From positions 1-16,538 of the forward strand of contig CAOOJO010000017.1 of the NCBI GenBank assembly GCA_948496895.1: a stretch of 16,538 bases of DNA, in the 5' to 3' direction. The translations under genes and the position numbers were made by a program. Under the pieces are notes generated by a model. That model saw only the letters and a list, made by a program, of their open reading frames with translations, had not been told where the DNA came from and searched no databases. The stretch comes from an uncultured Acetatifactor sp. (GTDB taxonomy: Bacteria > Bacillota > Clostridia > Lachnospirales > Lachnospiraceae). Positions 7,281 to 14,091 of the stretch are shown here, in pieces (within the stretch, counting starts at the first letter, position 1; each line of letters starts with the position of its first letter).

Positions 7281-7733
7281 ATGCGTACATTCGAGAATGT
7301 CACGGAGACCAGGAGCAGGACCATGAGCCATATCCGCGGGAAGGATACCTCCATCGAGAAGGCGCTGCGCAGGGCTCTGTGGGAAAAGGGATACCATTAT
7401 CGGAAAAATTACAGGGCGCTGCCCGGCAGCCCCGATATCTGCCTGACCAAGTATAAGCTTGCCATCTTCTGCGACAGCGAGTTCTTCCACGGCAAGGACT
7501 GGGAGGTTCTAAAGCCCAGGGTGGAAAAGGGCAACAACGGGGCATACTGGGTCAGGAAGATTGAGAACAATATGGAGCGGGACAGCGAGACCGACAAGCG
7601 CCTGCTGTTCCTGGGATGGACGGTGATGCATTTCTGGGGGAAGGATATCCTGAAGAAGACCGACGAATGCGTCCGGGCCATCGAAGAGGTCATCCTGGAC
7701 ATCCAGCTAAGCCAGGCGGACGGGGCGGAATGA
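7281..7733 (+). CDS. vsr: Vsr-type very short patch repair endonuclease
   Basis: This 150-residue endonuclease nicks DNA next to T:G mismatches left when 5-methylcytosine deaminates, starting repair at methylated sites. Family signatures are MSHIRGKDTSIEKALRRALW (about residues 15-34), LPGSPDICLTKYKLAIF (D52 matches the metal-binding aspartate of Vsr) and the core FFHGKDW (about 68-74). KIENNMERDSETDKRLLFLG and WTVMHFWGKDI complete the domain. The zinc-site cysteines of E. coli Vsr are not evident, as in the Firmicute-type subgroup. The ATG at 7281 follows AAGAGG by 6 nt; a TTG at 7275 overlaps the upstream stop and is less likely. It lies between the RNA methylase and a cytosine-5 methyltransferase, the classic Vsr partner. 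Confidence 0.93.
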   Translation: MRTFENVTETRSRTMSHIRGKDTSIEKALRRALWEKGYHYRKNYRALPGSPDICLTKYKLAIFCDSEFFHGKDWEVLKPRVEKGNNGAYWVRKIENNMERDSETDKRLLFLGWTVMHFWGKDILKKTDECVRAIEEVILDIQLSQADGAE

Positions 7734-7852
7734 CGGGGCCGGAGGACGGCACAGGGAAGCTTCGCTGCCAGGCGAGGATGAATGCAGAACGGAAAAACGT
7801 CATAAAATCATTATATATACGATACAAATGTGACAGGAAAGGAAATGCTCCG

Positions 7853-9391
7853 ATGGAGAGGACGGTCTGTGAACTGTTTGCGGGAGTGGGGGGCTTTCGG
7901 TGCGGCCTGAATGGCATTCAGGCGCCGAAGGATATGAAAACGGAAGAGGGGCATCCCATGGAAGGAAAGCATTCCATGGAAGGAGAGCATTCCATGGAGC
8001 CAGGGCATCCCATGGAGCCAGGGCGTTCCGTGGAAGAAAAATGGCGGACGGTGTGGTTCAACCAGTGGGAGCCCGCGGAGAAGAATACCCAGTACGCCCA
8101 TGACTGCTATGTGTACCATTTCGGCACATGCCTGGACAAGGCCGGGCAGGATACCACCAACGTGGACATCGAAGAGGTGGACAAGAGCCTGATACCGGAT
8201 TTCAATCTGCTGGTGGGCGGCTTTCCCTGCCAGGACTATTCCGTGGCCTCATCCCTGGCTACATCCAGAGGATTAGAGGGAAAGAAGGGCATTCTGTGGT
8301 GGTCTATCCGCAAGGTTTTAGAGGTGAAGCGGCCCCCCTTCGTGCTGCTGGAGAACGTGGACAGGCTCTTAAAATCCCCGGCAAGCCAGCGGGGCAGGGA
8401 CTTCGGCATCATGCTGGCCTGCTTCCGGGACGCGGGATACGCGGTGGAGTGGCGGGTCATCAACGCGGCGGACTACGGGCTTCCCCAGAGGCGCAGGCGC
8501 ATATTCATCTTCGCCTGCAGAGAGGATACGGCATACTGCGGCAGGCTGGAGAGGGCCTCAGGGTATGAACCAACGGCGGACGAGAGGGCGCGGAAGGCCG
8601 ATGCGGCAGACGAGGAGGCACGGAAGGCTGGCGCGGCGGACGAGGAAGCGCGGCGGACCAGTGCGGCAGCCGTGATTTCCGCCGCAGGCTTCTTTGCCGG
8701 GACATTCCCGGTGGATTCTGTTGGAGCGGAGCAGATCAGGGCCCAGGAGCTGCCGGAGAGCTTGGGGGAGCTGTCCGTTTCTTTCCGGTTCGGTTTTGAG
8801 AACGCGGGCATGATGAGGGACGGCATGGTCTATACGGCGAAGACAATGCCGTCATATCAGGGCCGGCAGATGACCCTGGGGGACATCATGGAGCAGGGGG
8901 ACGTGGAGGAGGCCTATTTCATCCCGGAGGAGAGGCTGTACTATACCTCCCCGGAGGTCACCCGCAGCGACGAGACCAGAGAGAGCCTCTCCAAGGAGCA
9001 GCGCAAGACCTGGCAGTACCTGAAAGGAGCTAAGAAGCTCCTGCGGGAGGCCGCAAGCGGGCACGCTTACGTCTTTTCCGAGGGCGCCATCCCCATGGTG
9101 GACGAATACGACAAGCCCGCCAGGACCATGCTCACCTCGGAGGGAAGCTTCAGCAGGACCACCCATATCGTAAAGGATAAGAGAACCGGACGAATCCGGC
9201 TACTGACGGCAGGGGAGACCGAGCGGATTCAGGGTTTTCCCACGGACCACACGAAATACTGCCTGACGGACGGAAAGGTAGTGGAGATGCCGCTGAACAA
9301 GCGCAGGTTCATGATGGGCAACGCCCTGGTGGTGGGGCTGGTGGAGCGGATGGGGGAGGCCCTGGAGGAGATATTCGAGAAAGAAGGCTAA
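7853..9391 (+). CDS. cytosine-5 DNA methyltransferase with two tandem-repeat insertions
   Basis: This 512-residue methyltransferase adds a methyl group to C5 of cytosine within an unknown target site. Motif I is CELFAGVGGFRCGL (6-19) and motif IV is GGFPCQDYS with catalytic Cys126. Motif VI is LLENV (165-169) and motif VIII is QRRRRIF (212-218). Near the end, motif IX is RLLTAGETERIQGFP and motif X contains MGNALVVGLV, so all key motifs are intact. Two low-complexity insertions interrupt it: five 6-residue repeats (32-61) directly after motif I and three 10-residue repeats (243-272) just after motif VIII. The frame is open upstream to 7616, but the ATG at 7853 puts motif I at the N-terminus and has AGGAAAGGA before it. 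No restriction enzyme gene is adjacent. The Vsr partner suggests a Dcm-like solitary or residual role. Confidence 0.93.
   Translation: MERTVCELFAGVGGFRCGLNGIQAPKDMKTEEGHPMEGKHSMEGEHSMEPGHPMEPGRSVEEKWRTVWFNQWEPAEKNTQYAHDCYVYHFGTCLDKAGQDTTNVDIEEVDKSLIPDFNLLVGGFPCQDYSVASSLATSRGLEGKKGILWWSIRKVLEVKRPPFVLLENVDRLLKSPASQRGRDFGIMLACFRDAGYAVEWRVINAADYGLPQRRRRIFIFACREDTAYCGRLERASGYEPTADERARKADAADEEARKAGAADEEARRTSAAAVISAAGFFAGTFPVDSVGAEQIRAQELPESLGELSVSFRFGFENAGMMRDGMVYTAKTMPSYQGRQMTLGDIMEQGDVEEAYFIPEERLYYTSPEVTRSDETRESLSKEQRKTWQYLKGAKKLLREAASGHAYVFSEGAIPMVDEYDKPARTMLTSEGSFSRTTHIVKDKRTGRIRLLTAGETERIQGFPTDHTKYCLTDGKVVEMPLNKRRFMMGNALVVGLVERMGEALEEIFEKEG
7946..8035 (+). repeat. 18-bp tandem repeat, five copies, in frame in the methyltransferase gene
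   Basis: Five contiguous 18-bp units start at 7946, 7964, 7982, 8000 and 8018. The middle units share GCATTCCATGGA or close variants and the last is the most diverged. They encode EGHPME, GKHSME, GEHSME, PGHPME and PGRSVE. The unit length is a multiple of three, so copy-number change would keep the frame. Confidence 0.9.
8579..8668 (+). repeat. 30-bp tandem repeat, three copies, in frame in the methyltransferase gene
   Basis: Three contiguous 30-bp units start at 8579, 8609 and 8639. Each begins GACGAG and ends GCGGCA or GCGGCG. They encode DERARKADAA, DEEARKAGAA and DEEARRTSAA, a charged, Ala-rich and probably helical linker between the catalytic part and the target-recognition region. Confidence 0.85.
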
Positions 9392-9407
9392 AGGAGAAGA
9401 TGACGTA

Positions 9408-9441
9408 AAAAGCCCCCGGCCTGTGGGCTGCGGGGGCTTTT
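9408..9441. terminator. bidirectional terminator between the methyltransferase gene and uxaC
   Basis: AAAAGCCCCCG (9408-9418) pairs perfectly with CGGGGGCTTTT (9431-9441), an 11-bp stem with a 12-nt loop. It has a T run on the plus strand and, from the A run, a U-tract on the minus strand. It lies between convergent genes and can serve both. Confidence 0.85.
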
Positions 9442-9456
9442 ATCATCCACTTTCTT

Positions 9457-10866
9457 TTAGATATCAAACTTAAAATACCGTTTTGCGTTATAATAAGAGA
9501 TATCCTTCACAATCTCCGACAACGTATCCATGTCCGCCGGGAAGCCGCCGCCCTCTACCCAATAGCCGATGAGGTTGCAGAGGACTCTGCGGAAATACTC
9601 ATGCCTGGTGTAGGACAGGAAGCTTCTGGAATCTGTCAGCATCCCTATGAATCCGGACAGGTTGCCCAGGTTCGCCAGGGAAATCAGGTGCTCCCGCATG
9701 CCTACCTTGTGGTCGTTGAACCACCAGGCGCTGCCCTGCTGAATCTTTGCCACGGCGCTGGAATCCTGGAAGCAGCCAATGATGGTGCCGATGGACTGGT
9801 TGTCGTTGGGGTTCAGGCTGTAAAGGATGGTCCTGGGCAGCTCATCGGTCTTGCACAGGGCGTTGAGGAAATCCGCCATCTGCGCGGAGGGAGCATCGTT
9901 ATTGATGCAGTCGTAGCCGGTGTCGGGGCCAATCAGCTCGTACATCTTCGTATTGTTGTCCCGCTTGCATCCGAAGTGGAGCTGCATGGCCCAGTCCAGC
10001 CTGTGGTATTCTTTGCCCAGGAACAGCATGAAGGCTGTCTTGAACTTAAGCTGCTCTTCCCTGGTGGGAATCATCCGATTGAGTCTCTTTAAGAAAATCG
10101 CCTCAATCTCGTCGTCGCTGGCAGGATAGTACATGACATATTCCAGGCCGTGGTCGGACACATTGCAGCCACAGGAGTCGAAGAACTCCATGCGCTTCTT
10201 CAGGGCTTCCTTCAGGGAGGCGAAGCTGTTGATCTCGCCCATGCCCGCGGCTTCGCACAGCTTATCCAGATACTCCAGATAATCGGGCTTCTCGATGTTC
10301 ATGGCCTTGTCAGGCCTCCAGGCGGGCAGGACCTTTACGTCAAAAGTATCGTCCTCCGCAATTTTTTTATGCCATTCCAGGGAATCCACAGGATCGTCCG
10401 TGGTGCAGATCAGGGTCACATTGCTGCGCTTGATCAGGCTGCGGGCGCTCATGGAGGGCTGGGAGAGCTTCTCGTTGCACAGCTTCCAGACCTGGTCAGC
10501 CGTATTCTTATTTAATACACCGTGATAGTCAAAGTATCTCTGCAGCTCCAGATGGCTCCAGTGGAACAGGGGATTGCCGATGGCCTTGCCCAGGCACTCC
10601 GCCCATTTGCAGAATTTCTCGTAGTCGGAGGCGTCCCCGGTGATGTATTTCTCCTCCACGCCGAAGGAGCGCATCAGGCGCCATTTGTAATGGTCGCCGC
10701 CCAGCCATATCTGGGTGATGTTGTCGAACTGGCGGTCTTCCGCTATCTCCCTGGGATTGATGTGGCAATGGTAGTCCAGTATCGGTGTGTTTTCCGCGTA
10801 ATCGTGGAACAGCTTCTTCGCTGTCTCGGATTCCAACAGGAAATCCTTGTCCATAAATTCTCTCAT
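9457..10866 (-). CDS. uxaC: glucuronate/galacturonate isomerase (uronate isomerase)
   Basis: This 469-residue cytoplasmic isomerase converts galacturonate to tagaturonate, or glucuronate to fructuronate, the first step of hexuronate catabolism. It belongs to the amidohydrolase-like uronate isomerase family. The metal-site start is LDYHCHINP, with His33 and His35. Typical stretches are DNITQIWLGGDHYKWRLMRSFG and LFLGKEYHRLDWAMQLHFG. The length matches E. coli UxaC (about 470). The frame extends upstream to 11016, into the regulator gene, but the ATG at 10866 is clearly the start: minus-strand GGAGGG lies about 8 nt before it and homology starts there. It sits 28 bp downstream of the LacI-family regulator in the same operon. 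The GH4 galacturonidase facing it makes galacturonate the probable physiological substrate. Confidence 0.96.
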   Translation of the reverse strand: MREFMDKDFLLESETAKKLFHDYAENTPILDYHCHINPREIAEDRQFDNITQIWLGGDHYKWRLMRSFGVEEKYITGDASDYEKFCKWAECLGKAIGNPLFHWSHLELQRYFDYHGVLNKNTADQVWKLCNEKLSQPSMSARSLIKRSNVTLICTTDDPVDSLEWHKKIAEDDTFDVKVLPAWRPDKAMNIEKPDYLEYLDKLCEAAGMGEINSFASLKEALKKRMEFFDSCGCNVSDHGLEYVMYYPASDDEIEAIFLKRLNRMIPTREEQLKFKTAFMLFLGKEYHRLDWAMQLHFGCKRDNNTKMYELIGPDTGYDCINNDAPSAQMADFLNALCKTDELPRTILYSLNPNDNQSIGTIIGCFQDSSAVAKIQQGSAWWFNDHKVGMREHLISLANLGNLSGFIGMLTDSRSFLSYTRHEYFRRVLCNLIGYWVEGGGFPADMDTLSEIVKDISYYNAKRYFKFDI

Positions 10867-10894
10867 GTTCTTCCCTCCATACAATTTTTTGAGT

Positions 10895-11929
10895 TCACTC
10901 ATTCTGGTTCGTTCCCGCGGGCAGTTTGCAGGTGGTGCCCCGCTCGATGATCTCGCCGGAGAAGACAGTCTTCTTTGGCATCTCTCTTCCTTCCAGGATG
11001 CCCAGCAGTGTCGCAATCAGGTGCTGGCAAAGGGTCTCCGGCCTGTTGTCGATGCTGGTCAACTCCGGCTCACAGCATCCGGTGAGCATGGAGTTGTTGT
11101 AGCCTATGACGGAGAACTCCTCCGGAATCCTATACCCGGCGGCCCTGGCATACTTGACGGCGGCCAGTGCCAGCGTGTCGTCCGCAGCGATGACGCCGTG
11201 GAACGCTCCCCCTTTTTCACGCACGGCTTCCAGATGCCGGATCATGGCGTGGATATCCTCATGGGAGCCGTGGTAGAACTCCACCAGCGGCTCGGTTCCT
11301 GTAAGAGCCTGCTCCATGGCGGCCAGGAAGCCGGAAAGCTTGCGCTTGCCGCTGTAGGAATCGGCGTTATAGAAGTACAGGATGTCCTCTATGCCGCCTG
11401 CGAGCATCTGTCCCGTGGCCTTGTATACAGACGTGTAGTCGTCGGACAGGACGCTGTACACATTGGGGGCGTCGAAGGACGCGTTCAGCACCATCACCGG
11501 GATTTGGGCTGCGGCTTCCGCGATGTATCGGTTGTCCTGCTCCCGTTCATAGACGAAATTGGAGCCTACCAGGATGATGCTGTCCACTTTCTTCGTGATC
11601 AGCAGGTTCATGGATGCCGCCTTGGACTCCAGCTCATAGCCCGTGCAGCACAGGAGGCTGTCGTAGCCGTGGGCACGGAGCTTCTGCTCGATATAGTAGA
11701 CGGCCTTGGCCAGGTACAGGTCGGAGCTGTCCGCGCACATGATGCCGATGGTCTTCATGGTGTTCAGCCCTAAGCCTCTGGCGAAGGCGTTGGGAGTGTA
11801 TCCGTACTGCTCGATGATGTCCAGTACCTTCTGCCTCGTCCGTTCGCTGACGCTGTTGCTGCCGTTTAGCACCCGGGAGACGGTGGCGATGGAGACGCCG
11901 GCCTTTTCGGAGATATCGTAAATCGTCAT
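10895..11929 (-). CDS. LacI-family transcriptional regulator of the galacturonate module
   Basis: This 344-residue repressor-type DNA-binding protein has an N-terminal helix-turn-helix TIYDISEKAGVSIATVSRVL (residues 2-21). A hinge follows (about 45-60, YTPNAFARGLGL). The periplasmic-binding-protein-like effector domain begins with KTIGIMCADSSDLYLAKAVY and contains GVIAADDTLALAAVKYA and FSVIGYNN, both typical of the family. GAGGAA lies about 8 nt upstream of the ATG at 11929. It is the first gene of the operon with uxaC and faces the galacturonidase gene across 187 bp. Two matching palindromes there sit just at or after both predicted transcription starts, which suggests autorepression and repression of the galacturonidase. 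The inducer is probably a galacturonate-derived sugar (inference). Confidence 0.93.
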   Translation of the reverse strand: MTIYDISEKAGVSIATVSRVLNGSNSVSERTRQKVLDIIEQYGYTPNAFARGLGLNTMKTIGIMCADSSDLYLAKAVYYIEQKLRAHGYDSLLCCTGYELESKAASMNLLITKKVDSIILVGSNFVYEREQDNRYIAEAAAQIPVMVLNASFDAPNVYSVLSDDYTSVYKATGQMLAGGIEDILYFYNADSYSGKRKLSGFLAAMEQALTGTEPLVEFYHGSHEDIHAMIRHLEAVREKGGAFHGVIAADDTLALAAVKYARAAGYRIPEEFSVIGYNNSMLTGCCEPELTSIDNRPETLCQHLIATLLGILEGREMPKKTVFSGEIIERGTTCKLPAGTNQNE

Positions 11930-11950
11930 TGGTATTCCTCGTCGGCATAA

Positions 11951-11964
11951 TGTAAGTAGTTACA
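11951..11964. promoter_or_regulatory. LacI-family operator O1
   Basis: TGTAAGTAGTTACA is a near-perfect 14-bp palindrome (TGTAA...TTACA). It lies about 9 to 22 nt downstream of the predicted start of the regulator-uxaC transcript. It matches O2 at 11 of 14 positions and is the likely site of autorepression. Confidence 0.75.
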
Positions 11965-11979
11965 AAAAGCTCTATATGA

Positions 11980-12007
11980 ATTATAGCAAATGCAGTTTTT
12001 TTTGCAA
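11980..12007 (-). promoter_or_regulatory. promoter of the regulator-uxaC operon
   Basis: On the minus strand, TTGCAA (12007-12002), a 16-bp spacer and TATAAT (11985-11980) are preceded by TGC, an extended -10 element. The predicted start is near 11973, with O1 immediately downstream. Confidence 0.75.
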
Positions 12008-12046
12008 GATATTTTTTTAACAATTCGATTTTGTTTGATTTTGTTA

Positions 12047-12075
12047 TTGACGCAAAAAATTTTATGAAGTAAGAT
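12047..12075 (+). promoter_or_regulatory. promoter of the GH4 galacturonidase gene
   Basis: TTGACG (12047-12052), a 17-bp spacer and TAAGAT (12070-12075). The predicted start is near 12082, inside operator O2. Confidence 0.7.
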
Positions 12076-12079
12076 GGGA

Positions 12080-12093
12080 TGTAAGAGCTTACA
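12080..12093. promoter_or_regulatory. LacI-family operator O2
   Basis: TGTAAGAGCTTACA has arms TGTAAG and CTTACA that are perfect inverted repeats around AG; with flanks, ATGTAAG..CTTACAT. It overlaps the predicted transcription start of the galacturonidase gene, a classic repressor position. Confidence 0.8.
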
Positions 12094-12116
12094 TAAAGCG
12101 GGAGGACAAAAAGAGT

Positions 12117-13511
12117 ATGAGGTACAATGGCAACAAAGTCGAGGACATCAAAATCGCCTATGTGGGCGGCGGTTCCAGAGGCTGGGCCTGGGGGCTGATG
12201 AGCGACCTGATGACCTGCGGCGACATCAGCGGAAGGGTCGACCTGTACGACATCGATCTGCAGGCGGCGAGAAGCAACGAGATTATCGGCAATAAATTCA
12301 ATCAGGCCAGGGGCGCGAAGACTACATGGCAGTATAGGGCGGTGGAGACGCTGGAACAGGCTCTCACAGGAGCGGACTTCGTCATCCTGTCCATTCTGCC
12401 CGGCACCTTCGACGAGATGGAATCCGATGTCCATACGCCGGAGAAGTACGGCATCTACCAGTCCGTGGGCGACACCAGCGGCCCCGGCGGTATCCTGCGA
12501 GCCATGCGCGCCATCCCCATGTACGAGGTCATCGCCGAGGGCATCAAGAGCTGCTGTCCGGATGCCTGGGTCATCAATTATACCAACCCCATGACCCTCT
12601 GCGTGAAAACGCTGTACCGCGTCTTCCCGGGGATAAAGGCCTTCGGCTGCTGCCATGAGGTGTTCGGCACCCAGAAATTCCTGGCGGAGGTCGTGCGGGA
12701 GGAGCTTGGCATCCCGGCTGTGGAGCGGCATGAAATCAAGGTGAATCCTGTGGGCGTGAACCATTTCACCTGGCTCACGGAGGCAAAGTACCGGGATGTG
12801 GACTTGTTCCCGGTTTACCGCGCATACTGCGAAAAGCATCCGGACGGGCGGGGCGGCGAGGGTCCGGCGGACAGCAACTGGATGAACAATGCCTTCGCCT
12901 GCGATGAGAAGGTGAAGATGGATCTGTTCCTGCGCTTTGGCCAGATCGCGGCGGCAGGGGACAGGCATCTGGCGGAGTTCTGCGAGGGGAAATGGTATCT
13001 GGAGAGCCCTGAGCGGGTCAGGGAGATGCATTTCGGGCTGACGCCTGTGTCATGGCGCAGGGAGGATCTGGCGCAGCGCCTGGAAAGGAGCGCGAGACTG
13101 GTGAGCGGCGAGGAAGAGGTGCAGATAAGGGGCACCGGCGAGGAGGGCGTGAACCAGATTCGTGCCCTGCTGGGATTGACCGAGCTGGTCACCAATGTCA
13201 ACATCCCCAACCGGGGGCAGATTCCCAACCTGCCGCTGGGGGCGGTGGTGGAGACCAACGCGGTGTTCCGGGCGGGCAGCCTGAATCCGGTCTTCGCCGG
13301 GAGCATCCCGCAGTCCATCTATCCGCTGGTGGCCAGAATCTGCGGGGAGCAGGAGACGCTGTCGGAGGCGATTGCCAGGCGGGACGTGGAGGGTATCTTC
13401 CAGGCCTTTGCGGGCGACCCGCTGGTGACCTGTGGATTGGAGGACGCCAGGCGGCTTTTTGAGGAGATGTGCTGGAATACCAGGGATTATCTAGGGATGT
13501 ATGGGATATAA
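12117..13511 (+). CDS. lplD: alpha-galacturonidase, GH4 family (LplD type)
   Basis: This 464-residue cytoplasmic glycosidase is of family GH4, which cleaves by an NAD+- and Mn2+-dependent oxidation-elimination route. The N-terminal Rossmann motif is IAYVGGGSRGWAWGLMSDL (about 13-31). QSVGDTSGPGGILRAMRAIP follows near 115. YTNPM lies at 155-159. Metal-site residues are in FGCCHEVFG (176-184) and GVNHFTW (213-219). GRQ-rich ends such as ELVTNVNIPNRGQIPNLPLGAVVE are shared with B. subtilis LplD, an alpha-galacturonidase, so removal of galacturonate from pectin-derived oligosaccharides is the best prediction. GGGAGG lies about 10 nt before the ATG. It is divergent from a LacI-family regulator and uxaC, which would take the released galacturonate onward. 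Confidence 0.92.
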   Translation: MRYNGNKVEDIKIAYVGGGSRGWAWGLMSDLMTCGDISGRVDLYDIDLQAARSNEIIGNKFNQARGAKTTWQYRAVETLEQALTGADFVILSILPGTFDEMESDVHTPEKYGIYQSVGDTSGPGGILRAMRAIPMYEVIAEGIKSCCPDAWVINYTNPMTLCVKTLYRVFPGIKAFGCCHEVFGTQKFLAEVVREELGIPAVERHEIKVNPVGVNHFTWLTEAKYRDVDLFPVYRAYCEKHPDGRGGEGPADSNWMNNAFACDEKVKMDLFLRFGQIAAAGDRHLAEFCEGKWYLESPERVREMHFGLTPVSWRREDLAQRLERSARLVSGEEEVQIRGTGEEGVNQIRALLGLTELVTNVNIPNRGQIPNLPLGAVVETNAVFRAGSLNPVFAGSIPQSIYPLVARICGEQETLSEAIARRDVEGIFQAFAGDPLVTCGLEDARRLFEEMCWNTRDYLGMYGI

Positions 13512-13527
13512 GGCTTAGTTGCGAAGC
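13512..13527. other. short gap between convergent lplD and toxin genes
   Basis: The 16 bp between the lplD stop and the minus-strand toxin stop contain no clear terminator. AGGCTT and AAGCTT near 13511-13530 can form a weak stem without a U-tract. Confidence 0.3.
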
Positions 13528-13950
13528 TTATACTGGGCGAGACGCTGGCAGCGCCGCCTGTTCTGCAGACAGAGCAGCTATTTCATTCTTTTTGCTGCTC
13601 TGTCTGTAGTTCTGTAGAGCAGAAATATATTTGGGTGTGACCGGGAACATGTTTTGAATTAGAAAGGCTCTTTTTTGGCCTAATACTTCCCCGAATCGAA
13701 TGGTATTGCATTTTGGGGTTTTATATCCTTTTTCTCTCTGTTTTGCAATTTTATTTTCTGCTATTTTTTCATACTTTTCTATTTGGGAAGAAATGGGGAT
13801 ACACCAATATATATTTGGTTCGGCTTTATCTGGAAAGGCGTAAAAACAAGGGCGATTATGGACACCCTCTTTATTTTTCATTAAGCGTCCGTTGGAATCA
13901 TGTCTGACAAAAAAATCGTCTGTAATAAAGAAAAAACTTCCTTGTTTCAT
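13528..13950 (-). CDS. CptN/ToxN-like type III toxin with altered C-terminus
   Basis: This 140-residue protein resembles CptN/ToxN endoribonuclease toxins of type III toxin-antitoxin systems, which cut RNA and are held inactive by a small structured RNA. Recognisable features are GSFFFITDDFF (4-14), NRPCFYAF (32-39), IYWCIPISSQIEKYEKI (47-63, the I-P-x-SS-x-x-x-K block expected to hold active-site residues) and KRAFLIQNMFPVTPKYI (93-109). After residue 109 family resemblance stops. The last 31 residues include 115-130, encoded by a 16-bp inverted repeat, where CptN proteins continue with about 40 conserved residues. Activity may therefore be lost. GAAGGG lies about 13 nt before the ATG at 13950. 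A hairpin terminator and structured RNA lie directly upstream, as expected for this system. Composition is AT-rich against its neighbours, suggesting transfer. The assignment is from memory of the family and not verified. Confidence 0.65.
   Translation of the reverse strand: MKQGSFFFITDDFFVRHDSNGRLMKNKEGVHNRPCFYAFPDKAEPNIYWCIPISSQIEKYEKIAENKIAKQREKGYKTPKCNTIRFGEVLGQKRAFLIQNMFPVTPKYISALQNYRQSSKKNEIAALSAEQAALPASRPV
13563..13609. repeat. 16-bp inverted repeat inside the 3' end of the toxin gene
   Basis: CTGCAGACAGAGCAGC (13563-13578) and GCTGCTCTGTCTGTAG (13594-13609) pair over 16 bp with one G-U, around a 15-nt AT-rich loop. The inner 13 bp are perfect. It lies at the point where toxin family similarity ends and has no U-tract on either side. 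Confidence 0.85.
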
Positions 13951-13970
13951 TTGATATCATGCCCTTCTTA

Positions 13971-14007
13971 TAAAATGTAAAGGTTCTGCCAGAGACAGAA
14001 CCTTTAC
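13971..14007 (-). terminator. terminator between antitoxin RNA and toxin gene
   Basis: GTAAAGGTTCTG (14007-13996 read on the minus strand) pairs perfectly over 12 bp with CAGAACCTTTAC (13988-13977) around a 7-nt loop. ATTTTA follows on the minus strand. Its short, weak U-tract fits the leaky terminator that type III systems carry between the RNA repeats and the toxin. Confidence 0.75.
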
Positions 14008-14085
14008 GAATCATTTGAACCCGATTACTTGTTTCAGCTCCGCTGTCGGTAAGCGGAGATACATTTGAAAGATTGCTATCTTTCT
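13977..14085 (-). ncRNA. putative type III antitoxin RNA (CptI/ToxI-like)
   Basis: From the predicted start near 14085 to the terminator, about 105 nt of non-coding RNA can form three hairpins. GAAAGAT/ATCTTTC lies at 14067-14084 with a 4-nt loop, CTCCGCT/AGCGGAG at 14038-14058 with a 7-nt loop, and the 12-bp terminator follows. The octamer CATTTGAA (plus strand) occurs at 14012 and 14062, each followed within 1-3 nt by GATT. This gives a 50-nt period with about one full unit and a partial second one. It lies immediately upstream of the toxin gene on the same strand. Few units is short for the class. The call rests on architecture, not on matching a known RNA. Confidence 0.55.
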
Positions 14086-14091
14086 CTCTTT

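Noticed and set aside
7616..7852. N-terminal extension of the methyltransferase reading frame
   Set aside because: It overlaps the vsr gene in another frame and motif I of this family sits at the N-terminus, so the start at 7853 is used.
7800..7852. Separate promoter for the methyltransferase gene in the TATATATACGATACAAATG stretch
   Set aside because: AT-rich boxes are present, but no convincing -35 at correct spacing was found.
10867..11016. N-terminal extension of the uxaC frame into the regulator gene
   Set aside because: A strong GGAGGG before the ATG at 10866 and the normal UxaC length argue against it.
13563..13609. Inverted repeat as terminator of lplD
   Set aside because: The stem is strong but no U-tract follows on either strand, so it is reported as a repeat only.
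13713..13907. Plus-strand 64-aa open frame opposite the toxin gene
   Set aside because: It is antisense to the better supported minus-strand toxin, has no ribosome site and a biased hydrophobic composition from AT-rich DNA.
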